This document shows, piece after piece, positions 27,976 to 38,554 of a DNA stretch of 64,000 nt. The position numbers were made by a program, and so were the translations under genes. How positions within the stretch are numbered: position 1 is the first letter of the stretch; every line of letters begins with the position of its first letter. The stretch is from Phytohabitans suffuscus (GTDB taxonomy: Bacteria; Actinomycetota; Actinomycetes; Mycobacteriales; Micromonosporaceae), in NCBI RefSeq assembly GCF_011764565.1, contig NZ_AP022871.1, positions 1,612,001 to 1,676,000 on the forward strand. The letters run 5' to 3'. A model generated the notes under the pieces. That model searched no databases and was not told where the DNA came from. It saw nothing but the letters and a program-made list of their open reading frames with translations.

Positions 27976-28140
27976 GGGCGTGTTTCATAAGGGCATGCCC
28001 GGCCTGCGGCGGGCCCAGACGACGACCAGCGGCACCGGACGAAAGGCCACATACAACACCGGTATGCGACCTTCCGCCCGGCACCACCGGACGCCGCCTC
28101 GACCTCGCCTCGGCTCGACCGACCCTTATGAAACACGCCC
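27976..28140. mobile_element. MITE-like element, copy 1 (165 bp)
   Basis: Perfect 18-bp terminal inverted repeats (GGGCGTGTTTCATAAGGG and its complement) bound a 165-bp unit flanked by TA on both sides. It encodes no transposase. Nearly identical copies are at 46773-46937 and 55822-55986. This one sits between the convergent genes ending at 27960 and 28157. Confidence 0.9.
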
Positions 28141-28156
28141 TAGCTGGGAGACCGGC

Positions 28157-29320
28157 TCAGGGACGGGACGCTTCGGCGATCCAGGCACCCATCCGGGTCG
28201 CGAACTCGCTCGTCGAGAAGCGGCTGGCCTGGGCCGCCGCCCGCTCCGGCGCGAGCTCGTCGAGCCTGCGGACCAGCGGCACGTACGCGGCGGGGTCGCG
28301 AGAGTCGGTGAGAAAGCCGGTCTCCGCGTCGATCACCGTCTCCAGCAGGCCGCCGCGGCGCAGGCCGAGCACGGGTGTGCGGCACGCCTGCGCCTCGACC
28401 GGGATCATGCCGAAGTCTTCGTGTACCGGAAACACCAGCGCCCGGGCGCCCCAGTAGAGCCGCCGGAGGCGGTCGCGGTCGGGACGCACTTCGAAGGTGA
28501 CCGCGACGGAGGCACGCTGCGCCGCGCGGCGCAGCGCGGTCTCCTCGGGTCCGGATCCGGCGATGACCAGCGGCAGCCCGGCGGCGTCCGCGATCGCGAT
28601 GATCAGGTCGAAGTTCTTGTACGGGATCCAGCGCCCCACGCCCAGCAGGTAGTCGCGCGGCTGCTCCCGGTCGGCCGCCGGCGCGGACACGAAGTAGTCG
28701 GTGTCGACGGGTGGGTTGACGACGGTGGCGTCGCGCCGCCAGAACCGCGCGATGCGCGCCCGCACCTCCTCGGAGTTCGCCGCGTACGCGTGCACGTGCC
28801 GGCTCAGTCGCACGTCAGCGGCCTGGAGCAGGCGCCGGGGCAGGGCGAGGAGCCGGCTCGAACCGCGGCCGTCGAAGTCGGGACTCCACACGTACCGGGC
28901 CGGCGAGTGCACGTAGCTCAGGTAGCGGGTCGACTCCGGCGGCCCCAGCCGCACCGTGTGCGCGAACGCGTGGCTGGAGGAGATGACGACGTCGAACCGC
29001 TCGCGGCTCAGCGTGCGCCACGCCAGCGGCATGAACGGCAGCGCCGCCGCCTTCGCCCGGCGCAGCGGTGTGCGGGCCAGCCACGACTCGCGCAGCCCCG
29101 GCTCGACCGCGTCGTGGTCCTTCCACAGCACGAAGCGCTCGCCGTGCGGCACGATCCGTCCGATGTGGCGAAACACCTCCTCGGACCCGCCGGTGGCGCC
29201 GAACCACTCGTGCACCAGCGCCGCCGACCGCCCGGCCAGCGGCCCGCGCACGGCCTCGACGCCCGTCCGGGGCGCGGGTATGCCGTGCCGGCTCGCCAAC
29301 TGCTCCCCGTTGCCGCTCAC
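28157..29320 (-). CDS. GT4-type glycosyltransferase
   Basis: 387-residue cytoplasmic glycosyltransferase of the GT-B fold: N-terminal acceptor domain with ALVHEWFGATGGSEEVFRHI, middle VHSPARYVWSPDFDGRG, then the nucleotide-sugar domain with LLGVGRWIPYKNFDLIIAIA and the EX7E-type HEDFGMIPVEAQACRTPVLG. GTG 29320 with GAGGAGCGGTGG upstream. It is the last gene of the minus-strand polysaccharide cluster. The flippase frame runs into it (see that entry); a TGA in another frame overlaps the GTG as GTGA, the arrangement expected of coupled genes. Sugar donor unknown. Confidence 0.9.
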   Translation of the reverse strand: MSGNGEQLASRHGIPAPRTGVEAVRGPLAGRSAALVHEWFGATGGSEEVFRHIGRIVPHGERFVLWKDHDAVEPGLRESWLARTPLRRAKAAALPFMPLAWRTLSRERFDVVISSSHAFAHTVRLGPPESTRYLSYVHSPARYVWSPDFDGRGSSRLLALPRRLLQAADVRLSRHVHAYAANSEEVRARIARFWRRDATVVNPPVDTDYFVSAPAADREQPRDYLLGVGRWIPYKNFDLIIAIADAAGLPLVIAGSGPEETALRRAAQRASVAVTFEVRPDRDRLRRLYWGARALVFPVHEDFGMIPVEAQACRTPVLGLRRGGLLETVIDAETGFLTDSRDPAAYVPLVRRLDELAPERAAAQASRFSTSEFATRMGAWIAEASRP

Positions 29321-30920
29321 CCACCGCTCCTCGTGCCGCTCTCGTCGCCCACCGGCGGGACGTTACCGCGACCGGTACAGGTTCGCCGCCCTGTCCAGGC
29401 ACCTGCGCCACCGCGCCCTCCGGCGGCGTCGGGCGCTTGCGCAGGCGCGCGAGCAGGCCGGACAGGAACGTACGGCGCAGGTGCGGCACCCCGCAGACGT
29501 AGAGGCCGAAGATCGCCAGGATCGCGGCGGAAGAGGCGGCCAGCCGCAGGAAGCCGGGGCCGCTGAGCAGGTATCCGACGCCGGTCGCCACCACCGTGCC
29601 GGGCAGGAGCATGGCGACCAGGCCGAGGCTGTAACGGAGGATGCGCAGGCACCAGGCCGAGATGGCGAACGTCAGCACGCCGCACACCGAGGCCGCGGCG
29701 CCGATCGTGAACGGGCCCCAGTACCGGTACAGCAGGAGGTTAACCGCGACGGACGCGCCGAACGAGATCGCCATGACCACCGCGACCCGGAAATTGGCGC
29801 CGCGGGCGTTGAGCACCTTGACGAAGGTGTATCCGACCACCTGCGCCCAGATGCCCAGCGCGAAGCCGAGCAGCAGCACCGAAGAGGTCTCCACGGCGGA
29901 GTCGTCGAACTGGCCCCGGGCGTAGAGGAACGTCACGATGCCGGTGCTGTTGACGCAGAGCACCACGGCGAGGGGGATCGTCACGAGCAGCACCGGGGGC
30001 ACCAGCCGCCGCAACCCGCCGGCCACCTCGCCCGCGCTCATCTTCGCGAACCCGGCGAGCCCGGCCAGCCCCAGCGGCGCCGCCAGCAGGGCCATGCACG
30101 AGTCGACGACGAAGCGGGCGTAATCGGTGGCGGCGACGACCTCGACGCCGAGCAGCGAGCCGACGATCCGCTCGACCGCGATCGAACCCTGCAGGATCAC
30201 CGGAATCAGCAGCAGCGGGCGCAGCCGCCGCCAGAACATGCCGAGCGCGAGCCGGTACCCCTCCCGGTCCGGCAGGTCCGCCGGTCCCCCGCTCGCGTGC
30301 AGATAGCCCTTGCGCCGCACCCAGTAGAAGCCCCAGGCGTGCAGCGCGAGGAACGGGCCGGTGAAGCCCCAGGCGAGCAGCGAGACGTGCCCGGTGTAGT
30401 ACGCGGCGAGCGTGGCGATGATGAGCCCGACGCTCAGCGCCGAGGCCCGCAGGTTGATCAGGCGTACGTCGTCGTGGGCCAGCGCCACGAGCGTGTGGAG
30501 GTTGTACAGCACGCAGCCGGGCACGCCCAGCGCGGCGATCGCGAGCATCGAGGCGGCGATACCGGCGGTGTCGTCGTCGAGGCCCGGTGCGAGCAGGTCG
30601 ACCCAGGTGTGCCGGCTGATCACCAGCGCCACGAGCAGCGCCAACGAGAAGATCGCCAGGACCGTGCGCACGGTCCGGTAGAGCGCCAGCGCCAGGGCCG
30701 AGCCCTCTTTGCGGTACTGCACATAGAGCGGCAGGAAGCCGGCGGAGAGGGCGTCGGCGGTGAAGAAGTTGATCGGGACCATCGTGGCGGTGAGCGCCAC
30801 CCGGTTGGCCGCGACCACCTGCCCGGCTCCGAAGAGCGCGGCGAGCAGCACCTCCCGGACCAGCCCGAGCACCTTCCCGGTGAGACCGCCGAGGACGAGC
30901 CGGAAGAAGATCTTGATCAT
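28815..30920 (-). CDS. MurJ/Wzx-like lipid-linked sugar flippase (C-terminus probably frameshifted)
   Basis: Polytopic membrane protein of the MVF/MOP superfamily: the start MIKIFFRLVLGGLTGKVLGL and VREVLLAALFGAG match MurJ-type flippases, and 12-14 hydrophobic helices fill residues 1-500. These proteins move undecaprenyl-linked sugars across the membrane. The literal frame continues to 28815, overlapping the next gene by about 500 bp with an Arg/Ala-rich tail lacking protein character. Shifting frame near 29340-29450 would instead stop at the TGA at 29317-29319, which overlaps the next GTG. The real end is probably about 29317. ATG 30920; the upstream glycosyltransferase stops nine bases before. 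Confidence 0.78.
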   Translation of the reverse strand: MIKIFFRLVLGGLTGKVLGLVREVLLAALFGAGQVVAANRVALTATMVPINFFTADALSAGFLPLYVQYRKEGSALALALYRTVRTVLAIFSLALLVALVISRHTWVDLLAPGLDDDTAGIAASMLAIAALGVPGCVLYNLHTLVALAHDDVRLINLRASALSVGLIIATLAAYYTGHVSLLAWGFTGPFLALHAWGFYWVRRKGYLHASGGPADLPDREGYRLALGMFWRRLRPLLLIPVILQGSIAVERIVGSLLGVEVVAATDYARFVVDSCMALLAAPLGLAGLAGFAKMSAGEVAGGLRRLVPPVLLVTIPLAVVLCVNSTGIVTFLYARGQFDDSAVETSSVLLLGFALGIWAQVVGYTFVKVLNARGANFRVAVVMAISFGASVAVNLLLYRYWGPFTIGAAASVCGVLTFAISAWCLRILRYSLGLVAMLLPGTVVATGVGYLLSGPGFLRLAASSAAILAIFGLYVCGVPHLRRTFLSGLLARLRKRPTPPEGAVAQVPGQGGEPVPVAVTSRRWATRAARGAVGERQRGAVGEPARHTRAPDGRRGRARAAGRAVGGAGARVVRRHRRVRGGVSPHRTDRAARRALRAVEGPRRGRAGAARVVAGPHTAAPGEGGGAAVHAAGVAHAEPRAVRRRHLLQPRVRAHGAAGAAGVDPLPELRALAGPVRVESRLRRPRFEPAPRPAPAPAPGR

Positions 30921-30929
30921 GGCGACCCG

Positions 30930-32111
30930 TCAGGCCCGGCCGACGGGAGCGACCTCGCCGAAGAGATCGAGGTACGCGCGGGCGCAGTGCTCCAGCGTCA
31001 GCTCGGCGGGCAGGAGGCTCGCACGGGTACCCGGCCCGGCCGCGCGGGCGGTCAACGCGGCTGCCACCGCGGCGGTGTCCCCGGCGTCCACCGGGTGCAG
31101 GCCGTCCCCGGCGGCGCCCGGGGCGACGAAGCTCGCCGGAACGACGCACGGCAGCCCGCTGGCCAGCGCCTCGAGCACCACCAGCGGCAGCCCGACCTCC
31201 AGCCGCGCGGTCGTGACCAGGGCCACGTCGGCCGCCGAGTGGTAGCCGCGCACCCGGTCGCGGTCGGCGCGTCCGGTGAAGTGGACCATCTCCGCGACCC
31301 CGAGGTCGTTCGCGAGGCCGCGGAGCCGCTGCTCGTCCGGGCCGTCGCCGACGAGCAGGAAGCGGTACCGCTCGCGCTCGCCCAGCGCGGCCGCCGCGCG
31401 CAGCGCCCGGTCCATCCGCTTCTGCACGTGCAGCCGCCCGACACAGGCCACGGCGACCACCTCCGGCCCGATGCCCAGCTCCGCCCGGATCCGCTCGCGC
31501 GCGGCCGGATCGAACGCCTGGCTCTCGGCCCGCACCCCGTTGCGGATCAGGCGGATCCGGTCGCCGCCGACGGACCAGCGCTGCGGCTTGGCGACCAGCG
31601 AGTCGTACACGCGGTCGCCGACCGCCACGATCCGGTCGAAGTCGCGGTAGCGGGCCAGATCGCGAACAAGCCAGAGCGCGTTCTTGGGCGCCGTCGCGGC
31701 GTACCTGACGCTGGGCACGCGCAGCTTGGACAGGATCTCCATCGCCGACGTGCCGTGGGCCTGCATCACGAACGGCGTATGCGGATGCCGGTACCGGTCC
31801 CGGACGGCGGCGTACGCGGCGGAGCTGACCGACAGCACGACCGACGGCGGCGTCGCAAGCCCGGCCCAGTACCGGCGCGAAGCGTCCCACCAGGCGCGCG
31901 AGTAGCGGCCGGACGCCGTACCGGAAAGCGGCAGGACCTCGACCCCCGCGTCGCTGAACGGGCCGTCGCGGCCCGGGATGGCGGTGGTGACGAGCCGCAC
32001 GTCACGGCCGAGGCGGGCCCACTCGGCGGCGAGCCCCCACGAGACCTCCTCCATGCCACCCGCGTGGTGGTGCGGGGTGGCCCGGGAGAAGACGAGGATC
32101 GACCCGGTCAC
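30930..32111 (-). CDS. GT4-type glycosyltransferase
   Basis: 393-residue GT-B enzyme. N-terminal domain: FSRATPHHHAGGMEEVSWGL, a glycine-rich donor/acceptor loop. C-terminal domain: VACVGRLHVQKRMDRALRAA, VGDGPDEQRLRGLANDLGV, then EVGLPLVVLEALASGLP as the EX7E motif. GTG 32111 overlaps the stop of the upstream glycosyltransferase as GTGA, showing translational coupling. It belongs to the minus-strand polysaccharide cluster and acts in the cytoplasm on the lipid-linked intermediate. Linkage and sugar unknown. Confidence 0.9.
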   Translation of the reverse strand: MTGSILVFSRATPHHHAGGMEEVSWGLAAEWARLGRDVRLVTTAIPGRDGPFSDAGVEVLPLSGTASGRYSRAWWDASRRYWAGLATPPSVVLSVSSAAYAAVRDRYRHPHTPFVMQAHGTSAMEILSKLRVPSVRYAATAPKNALWLVRDLARYRDFDRIVAVGDRVYDSLVAKPQRWSVGGDRIRLIRNGVRAESQAFDPAARERIRAELGIGPEVVAVACVGRLHVQKRMDRALRAAAALGERERYRFLLVGDGPDEQRLRGLANDLGVAEMVHFTGRADRDRVRGYHSAADVALVTTARLEVGLPLVVLEALASGLPCVVPASFVAPGAAGDGLHPVDAGDTAAVAAALTARAAGPGTRASLLPAELTLEHCARAYLDLFGEVAPVGRA

Positions 32112-33226
32112 AGCAGGCTCCGGTAGAGCGCTTCGAGCTTGTCGGTCTGCCGGCGCAGGTTGAAGCGCTCGACCACCATGTCGCGCCCGGCCTTGCCGAG
32201 GCGCTCGCCGAGCTGCGGGTCGCGCAGGATCGTCACGAGGCGGTCGGCCAGCGCGGTCACGTCGTGCTCGGGCACGAGGTAGCCGGTGGTGCCGTCGACC
32301 ACCGCCTCCGGTATCCCGCCGCTCTCCGTGCCGACCACCGGCCGGCCGGTGGCGGCCGCCTCCAGCAGCACCATCCCCAGCCCTTCCTGGTCCCCGTTCG
32401 GCGCGGTCACGCTCGGCAGGCAGAGCACCCGGGACTCGCGCACCCAGCGCAGCGTCTCCGGGTACGGCCGGGCGCCGAGGAACCGCACCGACCCGCCGAC
32501 GCCCAGCTCGGCGGCGAGCGCCTCCAGCGACTCGCGCAACGGCCCCGCACCGACGACCACGAGCTCCGCGCCGGGCACCGCGCGCGCCGCGACGGCGAAC
32601 GCCTTGAGCAGATCGGCCGTGCCCTTCTTCGCCACCAGCCGGGCCACGTGCAGCACGCGCGGCACCTCGGGGGTCTCGGCCGGCGCGATCAGGTCGACGT
32701 CGACGCCGATCGGGAGCACGACGATCCGGTCGTCGGGGTAGCCCCACTCGACCGCGCGGCGGCGGATGTGCTCGGAGACGCAGATGAAGCGCGCGCCGTG
32801 GCGGAAGAGCGCGCCTCGGGCGGACACGTACCGCACCCAGGACGGCTTGCGCGAGGCGAGCAGGCGGGCCTTGGTGACGGTGACGTCGAAGCCGTGCAGC
32901 GTCGTGACCAGTGGTACTCCCATCGCCTGGGCCACTGCCGCGCCGTACACACCCTCGGGTCCGAAGTGGGCGTGCAGCAGGGCGACCCCGCGCTCGGCGA
33001 GGGCGGTGGCGAGCGGTCGCGGGCGCCCGGTCAGCGTGTACGCGAGCAGCGCCGGCCGCCCGAACCCGGCGACGCTAACCGACTCGACTCTCCTCGTGGT
33101 CGGCACCGGGTCCCGGGCCACGTACAGCGGCCGGAAGCTCCGCAGCGCCTCCGCCTGGCTCGCGATGAACGTCTCCGACGGCAGGAACTGCTGGTGTCGC
33201 AGAATCCCCACGATGGTGTGTGGCAC
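32108..33226 (-). CDS. GT4-type glycosyltransferase (WcaL/colanic-acid-like)
   Basis: 372 residues. ILRHQQFLPSETFIASQAEA resembles the N-terminus of exopolysaccharide GT4 enzymes of the WcaL/AmsK sort; HAHFGPEGVYGAAVAQAMGV and TTLHGFDVTV follow. The donor domain has VLHVARLVAKKGTADLLKAF, and DQEGLGMVLLEAAATGRPVV with the EX7E Glu pair. Start GTG 33226. The upstream ligase frame overlaps its first 150 bases. The 3' end overlaps the next glycosyltransferase by four bases. Specific sugar unknown. Confidence 0.9.
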   Translation of the reverse strand: MPHTIVGILRHQQFLPSETFIASQAEALRSFRPLYVARDPVPTTRRVESVSVAGFGRPALLAYTLTGRPRPLATALAERGVALLHAHFGPEGVYGAAVAQAMGVPLVTTLHGFDVTVTKARLLASRKPSWVRYVSARGALFRHGARFICVSEHIRRRAVEWGYPDDRIVVLPIGVDVDLIAPAETPEVPRVLHVARLVAKKGTADLLKAFAVAARAVPGAELVVVGAGPLRESLEALAAELGVGGSVRFLGARPYPETLRWVRESRVLCLPSVTAPNGDQEGLGMVLLEAAATGRPVVGTESGGIPEAVVDGTTGYLVPEHDVTALADRLVTILRDPQLGERLGKAGRDMVVERFNLRRQTDKLEALYRSLL

Positions 33227-34535
33227 TGTCCTTCGACTCCTCGCCAGCGGGTCGGATGAGGTACGCGATCAGAAGCGAGAGGATCGGGATGAGGTGGATG
33301 TCACCGAAGATGTCGGTGTTCTCCCCCATGCCCTGCACGAAGACCCACGCGACCGCGGCCGCCGCGTACGGCACGAGCCGCTGGTCACCGTCGCCGCGCG
33401 TGAGGCGGTGCAGGCACGACCACGCGGCGAGCGCGAAGAACGCGGCGGAGAGCAGCAGGCCGGCGATGCCGGTGTTGGCCCAGGCGGCCAGCAGGACGTT
33501 GTGCGGCGGGAAGCTGCGGTACAGCCCCTCCTGCGCCGCGTACGGCTCGAAGCCCTGGTCCCAGCCGCCGAAGCCCAGACCGAGGATCGGGTGCTCGCGA
33601 AACTCCTCCGCGCCGAACCGCCAGATGACCGTGCGGCCCACGAACGCGTCCACCATCGCCTCGCGCAGGCCGCCGCTCACCGCCAGCAGCAGCGCGATCA
33701 CGGCGGTGCCGCCGGCCAGCGAACCGGTGAGCAGGTAGCGCCGCATGGCGGGCGTCGCGGCCCGGCTCATCCGCTGGATGCCGAACGCGGCGGCCGGAAG
33801 CGCCACCATGAGCACCGTCGCGGACTTCGAGCCGGTGAGCGGCACCGTGAGGAGCAGGGCGACGCCCAGCACGCGCAGCCACCGCTCGCGGGTCAGCACC
33901 GCGAGCGCGAGGGCGGCCAGGCCGTTGACCCCGAGGAACATCGCGGCCACGTTGGCGTTGACGAAAACGCCGCCCGACTTGGCCACGTCGAGCACATTGT
34001 TGCGCCCGTCGCCGAAGAGGGCACCCGCGGTGTTGTGCCCGGCGAAGTAGCCGCCGACCGAGCGCAGGAACCCGTCCTCCACACCGGGCGCGACGCGGAA
34101 GAGCACGACGAGCGCCGCCTCCGCCGCCACCCACGGCCAGTACAGCCAGTGCAGTCGCCGCACCAGCCCCGGCTCGTGCCGGAGCACCCAGGCCATGAGG
34201 GCGACCATGATGACGAACTGGCTCAGCACCACGATCGGCTGCAGGCCGGAACGCGGCTCCGGTGACCAGAGCAGGGCCAGCATCCGGACCGCGAGGAGCC
34301 CGAGCAGCGCCCGCACGAGCCAGGTGCGCAGCAGCGACCGGCCGGCACCGCGCCACACCGTCAGCAGCAGGACCGGCGCGAGGAGCCCGGTGAGGATCGT
34401 GGTGAGCGCGATGTCGATGCGCCCTTCGGGCAGCAGGTAGATCTGCGGCACCGCGAGCACGAAGACGGCGGCCGCGCCGAGTGCCGGCGCCCGGCGGGTC
34501 AGCGCGCTGGAAGCCTTGCGGAGCGGCTCAGGCAC
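33075..34535 (-). CDS. O-antigen ligase / Wzy-like membrane protein
   Basis: 486-residue polytopic protein with 10-12 predicted helices and a large outside loop, as in Wzy polymerases and WaaL ligases. The signature stretch is FREHPILGLGFGGWDQGFEP followed by SFPPHNVLLAAWANTGIAGL, the periplasmic loop and next helix of the family. It would polymerise or transfer lipid-linked glycans outside the membrane. The last 60 residues (after LIRPAGEESKDSATHH) are polar and overlap the next gene by 152 bp, so the true end may differ. It overlaps the upstream glycosyltransferase by eight bases. Confidence 0.85.
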   Translation of the reverse strand: MPEPLRKASSALTRRAPALGAAAVFVLAVPQIYLLPEGRIDIALTTILTGLLAPVLLLTVWRGAGRSLLRTWLVRALLGLLAVRMLALLWSPEPRSGLQPIVVLSQFVIMVALMAWVLRHEPGLVRRLHWLYWPWVAAEAALVVLFRVAPGVEDGFLRSVGGYFAGHNTAGALFGDGRNNVLDVAKSGGVFVNANVAAMFLGVNGLAALALAVLTRERWLRVLGVALLLTVPLTGSKSATVLMVALPAAAFGIQRMSRAATPAMRRYLLTGSLAGGTAVIALLLAVSGGLREAMVDAFVGRTVIWRFGAEEFREHPILGLGFGGWDQGFEPYAAQEGLYRSFPPHNVLLAAWANTGIAGLLLSAAFFALAAWSCLHRLTRGDGDQRLVPYAAAAVAWVFVQGMGENTDIFGDIHLIPILSLLIAYLIRPAGEESKDSATHHRGDSATPAVPAVGDVHREPGGGAAELPAAVRGPGPGADHEESRVG

Positions 34536-35748
34536 GGCTGCTCCCGTCTGACTCGCCCTGGGTCCCGCTGGCTTTCCTCGGTGCGGACCCGGACAGGCCG
34601 GCGGCGATCTCGCGCAGCCGTTGGCCGCGATGTGCCCAGCCGAACGGGCGGGCGCCGTCGACCCGGCCCTGGATGTCGGCGTCGGAGCCGGGTGGGAGGG
34701 CCTTCAGCACCGTGGCGACGAAGTCGTCGACCGGGTCGGCGACGTCGATCGAGCCGGTCCCCGCGGCGGCGCGGGCCACCTCAGGTATCGGTGTGCTCAC
34801 CACGCGCAGGCCCGCGGACAGGTACTCGTAGCACTTGAGCGGGCTCACCCCGGCCGTGTACGCGTTGGCGGCGTAGGGGACGAGGCCGACCGTGCACTCG
34901 CCGAGCACCGTGGCCAGCTCGTCGAGCGGGAGCACGCCGAGGTGCCGTGCGCCGAGCGCCTCAAGCTCCGCCAGCTCGCGGTCGAAGCCGCCACCGCCCG
35001 CCGCCACCGGCCCGGCGAGCAGCAGCTCGCCCTGCCCGCGCAGCGCCTCCGCGAGCGCGCGCAGCAGCGGGAAGTCGAGCTTGTGCGGCGAGAGGTTGCC
35101 GGCGAACACCGCGGCGGGCCGGCGCTGCGCGGCCGGTCGCGCGGCGGCGGAGAAGACGTCGACATCCGCGACGTTGGGCAGGGTCAGCACGTCCGTGAAG
35201 CCCATCCGGTCGAGGTGCACCGCGACCGCCGCGCTTGTCGCGATCGCGACCCGGGCCTTGGTGGCGAGGTTTCGCTCGCCGGCGGCCACCGCCTTGGCGT
35301 CGATCCCGGGGAACGCGCCGAGGATGTCGACGCAGTGGTAGACGGTGGCGTCGGCGTGGCGCTCCAGGCCGTACGTCACCGGGGTGAAGGTCCACAGCAG
35401 TCGCGGCCGGTCGCCGTGTCGCCACTGCGCGACCGCCCGCTCCAGCAGCATCCGGTTGGGCACGCGGGTGGGCGCGCGGTGCAGCGGCACGACGAGCGGC
35501 GAAATCACCGTCGCCCGCTCGGGCACCGGCCGGTACGCCGTCGTGTCGCGGCCGCCGACCGAGTTGCGCAAGCGGCGGACGATGCGCCGCAGATCCTTCG
35601 CGTCGAGCCGGACCCGGCGCAGGCCAAGGGATTCAACGAACTGCACACTGTGGTCGCGCGCCAGCTCCCGCACGACGTAGTGCTGGTTGGTCGCGATCGG
35701 GGAGCTCCACTCGGCGGTCCCGAGCACCAGGATGGGTGTGGTCGTCAC
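34528..35748 (-). CDS. glycosyltransferase, GT-B fold
   Basis: 406-residue enzyme beginning MTTTPILVLGTAEWSSPIAT. It has an acceptor-side domain with LLWTFTPVTYGLERH and YHCVDILGAFPGIDAKAVAA (resembling TuaH/BceA-type transferases) and a donor domain with AVFAGNLSPHKLDFPLLRAL and AYTAGVSPLKCYEYLSAGLR, where the conserved Glu precedes a Tyr-Leu pair. GTG 35748 with GAAAGAG upstream. Placed between the initiating phosphoglycosyltransferase and the ligase, it probably adds an early sugar to the lipid-linked unit. Confidence 0.86.
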   Translation of the reverse strand: MTTTPILVLGTAEWSSPIATNQHYVVRELARDHSVQFVESLGLRRVRLDAKDLRRIVRRLRNSVGGRDTTAYRPVPERATVISPLVVPLHRAPTRVPNRMLLERAVAQWRHGDRPRLLWTFTPVTYGLERHADATVYHCVDILGAFPGIDAKAVAAGERNLATKARVAIATSAAVAVHLDRMGFTDVLTLPNVADVDVFSAAARPAAQRRPAAVFAGNLSPHKLDFPLLRALAEALRGQGELLLAGPVAAGGGGFDRELAELEALGARHLGVLPLDELATVLGECTVGLVPYAANAYTAGVSPLKCYEYLSAGLRVVSTPIPEVARAAAGTGSIDVADPVDDFVATVLKALPPGSDADIQGRVDGARPFGWAHRGQRLREIAAGLSGSAPRKASGTQGESDGSSRA

Positions 35749-35821
35749 GTGTCTCTTTCGGGCTTGTCTGGGCAGCCAGCGTGCTTTGGTGAGGATAGAC
35801 CCCCGCCGGCCTCACGGGCGG

Positions 35822-37387
<1,566 letters not shown>

Positions 37388-37425
37388 GGTATCCCCCGAA
37401 ATACACAGCAGTTACGCCACGCTTC

Positions 37426-38502
37426 CTACTTCTTGGCCACGGCCAGGATCTCCGGGACCGCGTCCCGCTTGACGGCGTCGTAGAGGGCCTTGGCCGTGGC
37501 CGGGTCGTCGAGCACGACGCTCTCCGATCCCTTGCGCCCGGTGCCCTTGGTCGGGTTGGTGAGGAAGGTCAGGTTGCCGCTGCGCAGGTGGCGCATCTCC
37601 GTCGCGGTGTCGAAGATGCTGAAGGTCTCGTCGACCGAGACGGCGTCGGCGGTCGCGCGCAGGAACGAGTTGAGGCGGGCCGGGTTGGCGAGCGTGCCGC
37701 CGGAGACGGCCTTGTCGAGGATCGCCTTGATGACCTGCTGCTGGTGCCGGATGCGAGCGAAGTCGCCATCGGCGAAGGCGTAGCGCTCGCGCGCGTAGTC
37801 GAGCGCCATCGCGCCGTCCATCGTCTGCTTGCCGGCCGGGAACTCCCGGCGCCCGCCGGGCAGCAGCGAGTGGTTGGAGGTGAACCCTTTCTCCACGGTG
37901 ATCTCCACGCCACCGAGCGCGTCGACAATCTCCTGGAAACCGGCGAAATCAACAATTGCCACATTGTCGATCCGCACCCCGGTGTACTTCTCCACGGTCT
38001 GCACCGTGAGCGGGATGCCACCCCAGGCGAACGCGGCGTTTATCTTCGCCTCGCGCCCGCCGTGCTGGCCGTTCTTGGACTTCGGCACGAAGACCCACGT
38101 GTCGCGTGGAATCGAGATCAGCTGAGCGCTGCCCCGCCCCTTCGGCAGGTGGGCCAGAATGATCGTGTCGCTGCGCGAACCGCCGGTGTTTTCCGGGTCG
38201 CGGGTGTCACTGCCCAGAATGAGGATGTTTTTGGCATCTGTGGCGACCTTTTGCGGGCGGCTCGCCTCGGGCACGTCCTGGAACGCATCGACCCGCTCGA
38301 TGCTGCCCTCCACCGAGCGGTAGTACAGGCCGCCGGCGATCAGGCCACCGCCGATGATCAGCGCCAGCACGAGCAGGACGATGAGGAGGATCTTCCGCCC
38401 TCGGCGCCGCTTGCCCGTCTTCTGCTTTGGCGGCGGCGTGTCCTCTGGGACCTCCAGCAGCTGCGTGGAGTCTGGCTCGGCAAACATTGGACCCCGTGAC
38501 AT
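37426..38502 (-). CDS. LytR-CpsA-Psr (LCP) family glycopolymer ligase
   Basis: 358-residue membrane-anchored enzyme. Basic stretch KRRRGRKILLIVLLVLALII gives a single N-terminal helix at about 31-60, then the outside LCP domain: ILGSDTRDPENTGGSRSDTI, SIPRDTWVFVPKSKNG, NAAFAWGG, and ARERYAFADGDFARIRHQQQ. The conserved Arg/Asp residues hold the lipid pyrophosphate. LCP proteins attach capsule or teichoic-type glycans to peptidoglycan. It is the first gene of the minus-strand cluster, so the polymer made here is probably wall-linked. Confidence 0.93.
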   Translation of the reverse strand: MSRGPMFAEPDSTQLLEVPEDTPPPKQKTGKRRRGRKILLIVLLVLALIIGGGLIAGGLYYRSVEGSIERVDAFQDVPEASRPQKVATDAKNILILGSDTRDPENTGGSRSDTIILAHLPKGRGSAQLISIPRDTWVFVPKSKNGQHGGREAKINAAFAWGGIPLTVQTVEKYTGVRIDNVAIVDFAGFQEIVDALGGVEITVEKGFTSNHSLLPGGRREFPAGKQTMDGAMALDYARERYAFADGDFARIRHQQQVIKAILDKAVSGGTLANPARLNSFLRATADAVSVDETFSIFDTATEMRHLRSGNLTFLTNPTKGTGRKGSESVVLDDPATAKALYDAVKRDAVPEILAVAKK

Positions 38503-38554
38503 GGGCCCGATGGTACTGATTCACACAATCGGATGTCGCCCTGGTTCAGAGAGT

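Noticed and set aside
27981..28139. Small gene within the MITE (frame beginning MFHKGMPGLRRAQTTTSGTG)
   Set aside because: The frame spans the inverted-repeat ends and lacks a ribosome binding site; open on both strands, it is best seen as element sequence.
28956..32126. 1056-codon plus-strand open frame across the glycosyltransferase and flippase genes
   Set aside because: Antisense shadow; no ribosome binding site or recognisable motif, and it crosses three well-supported minus-strand genes.
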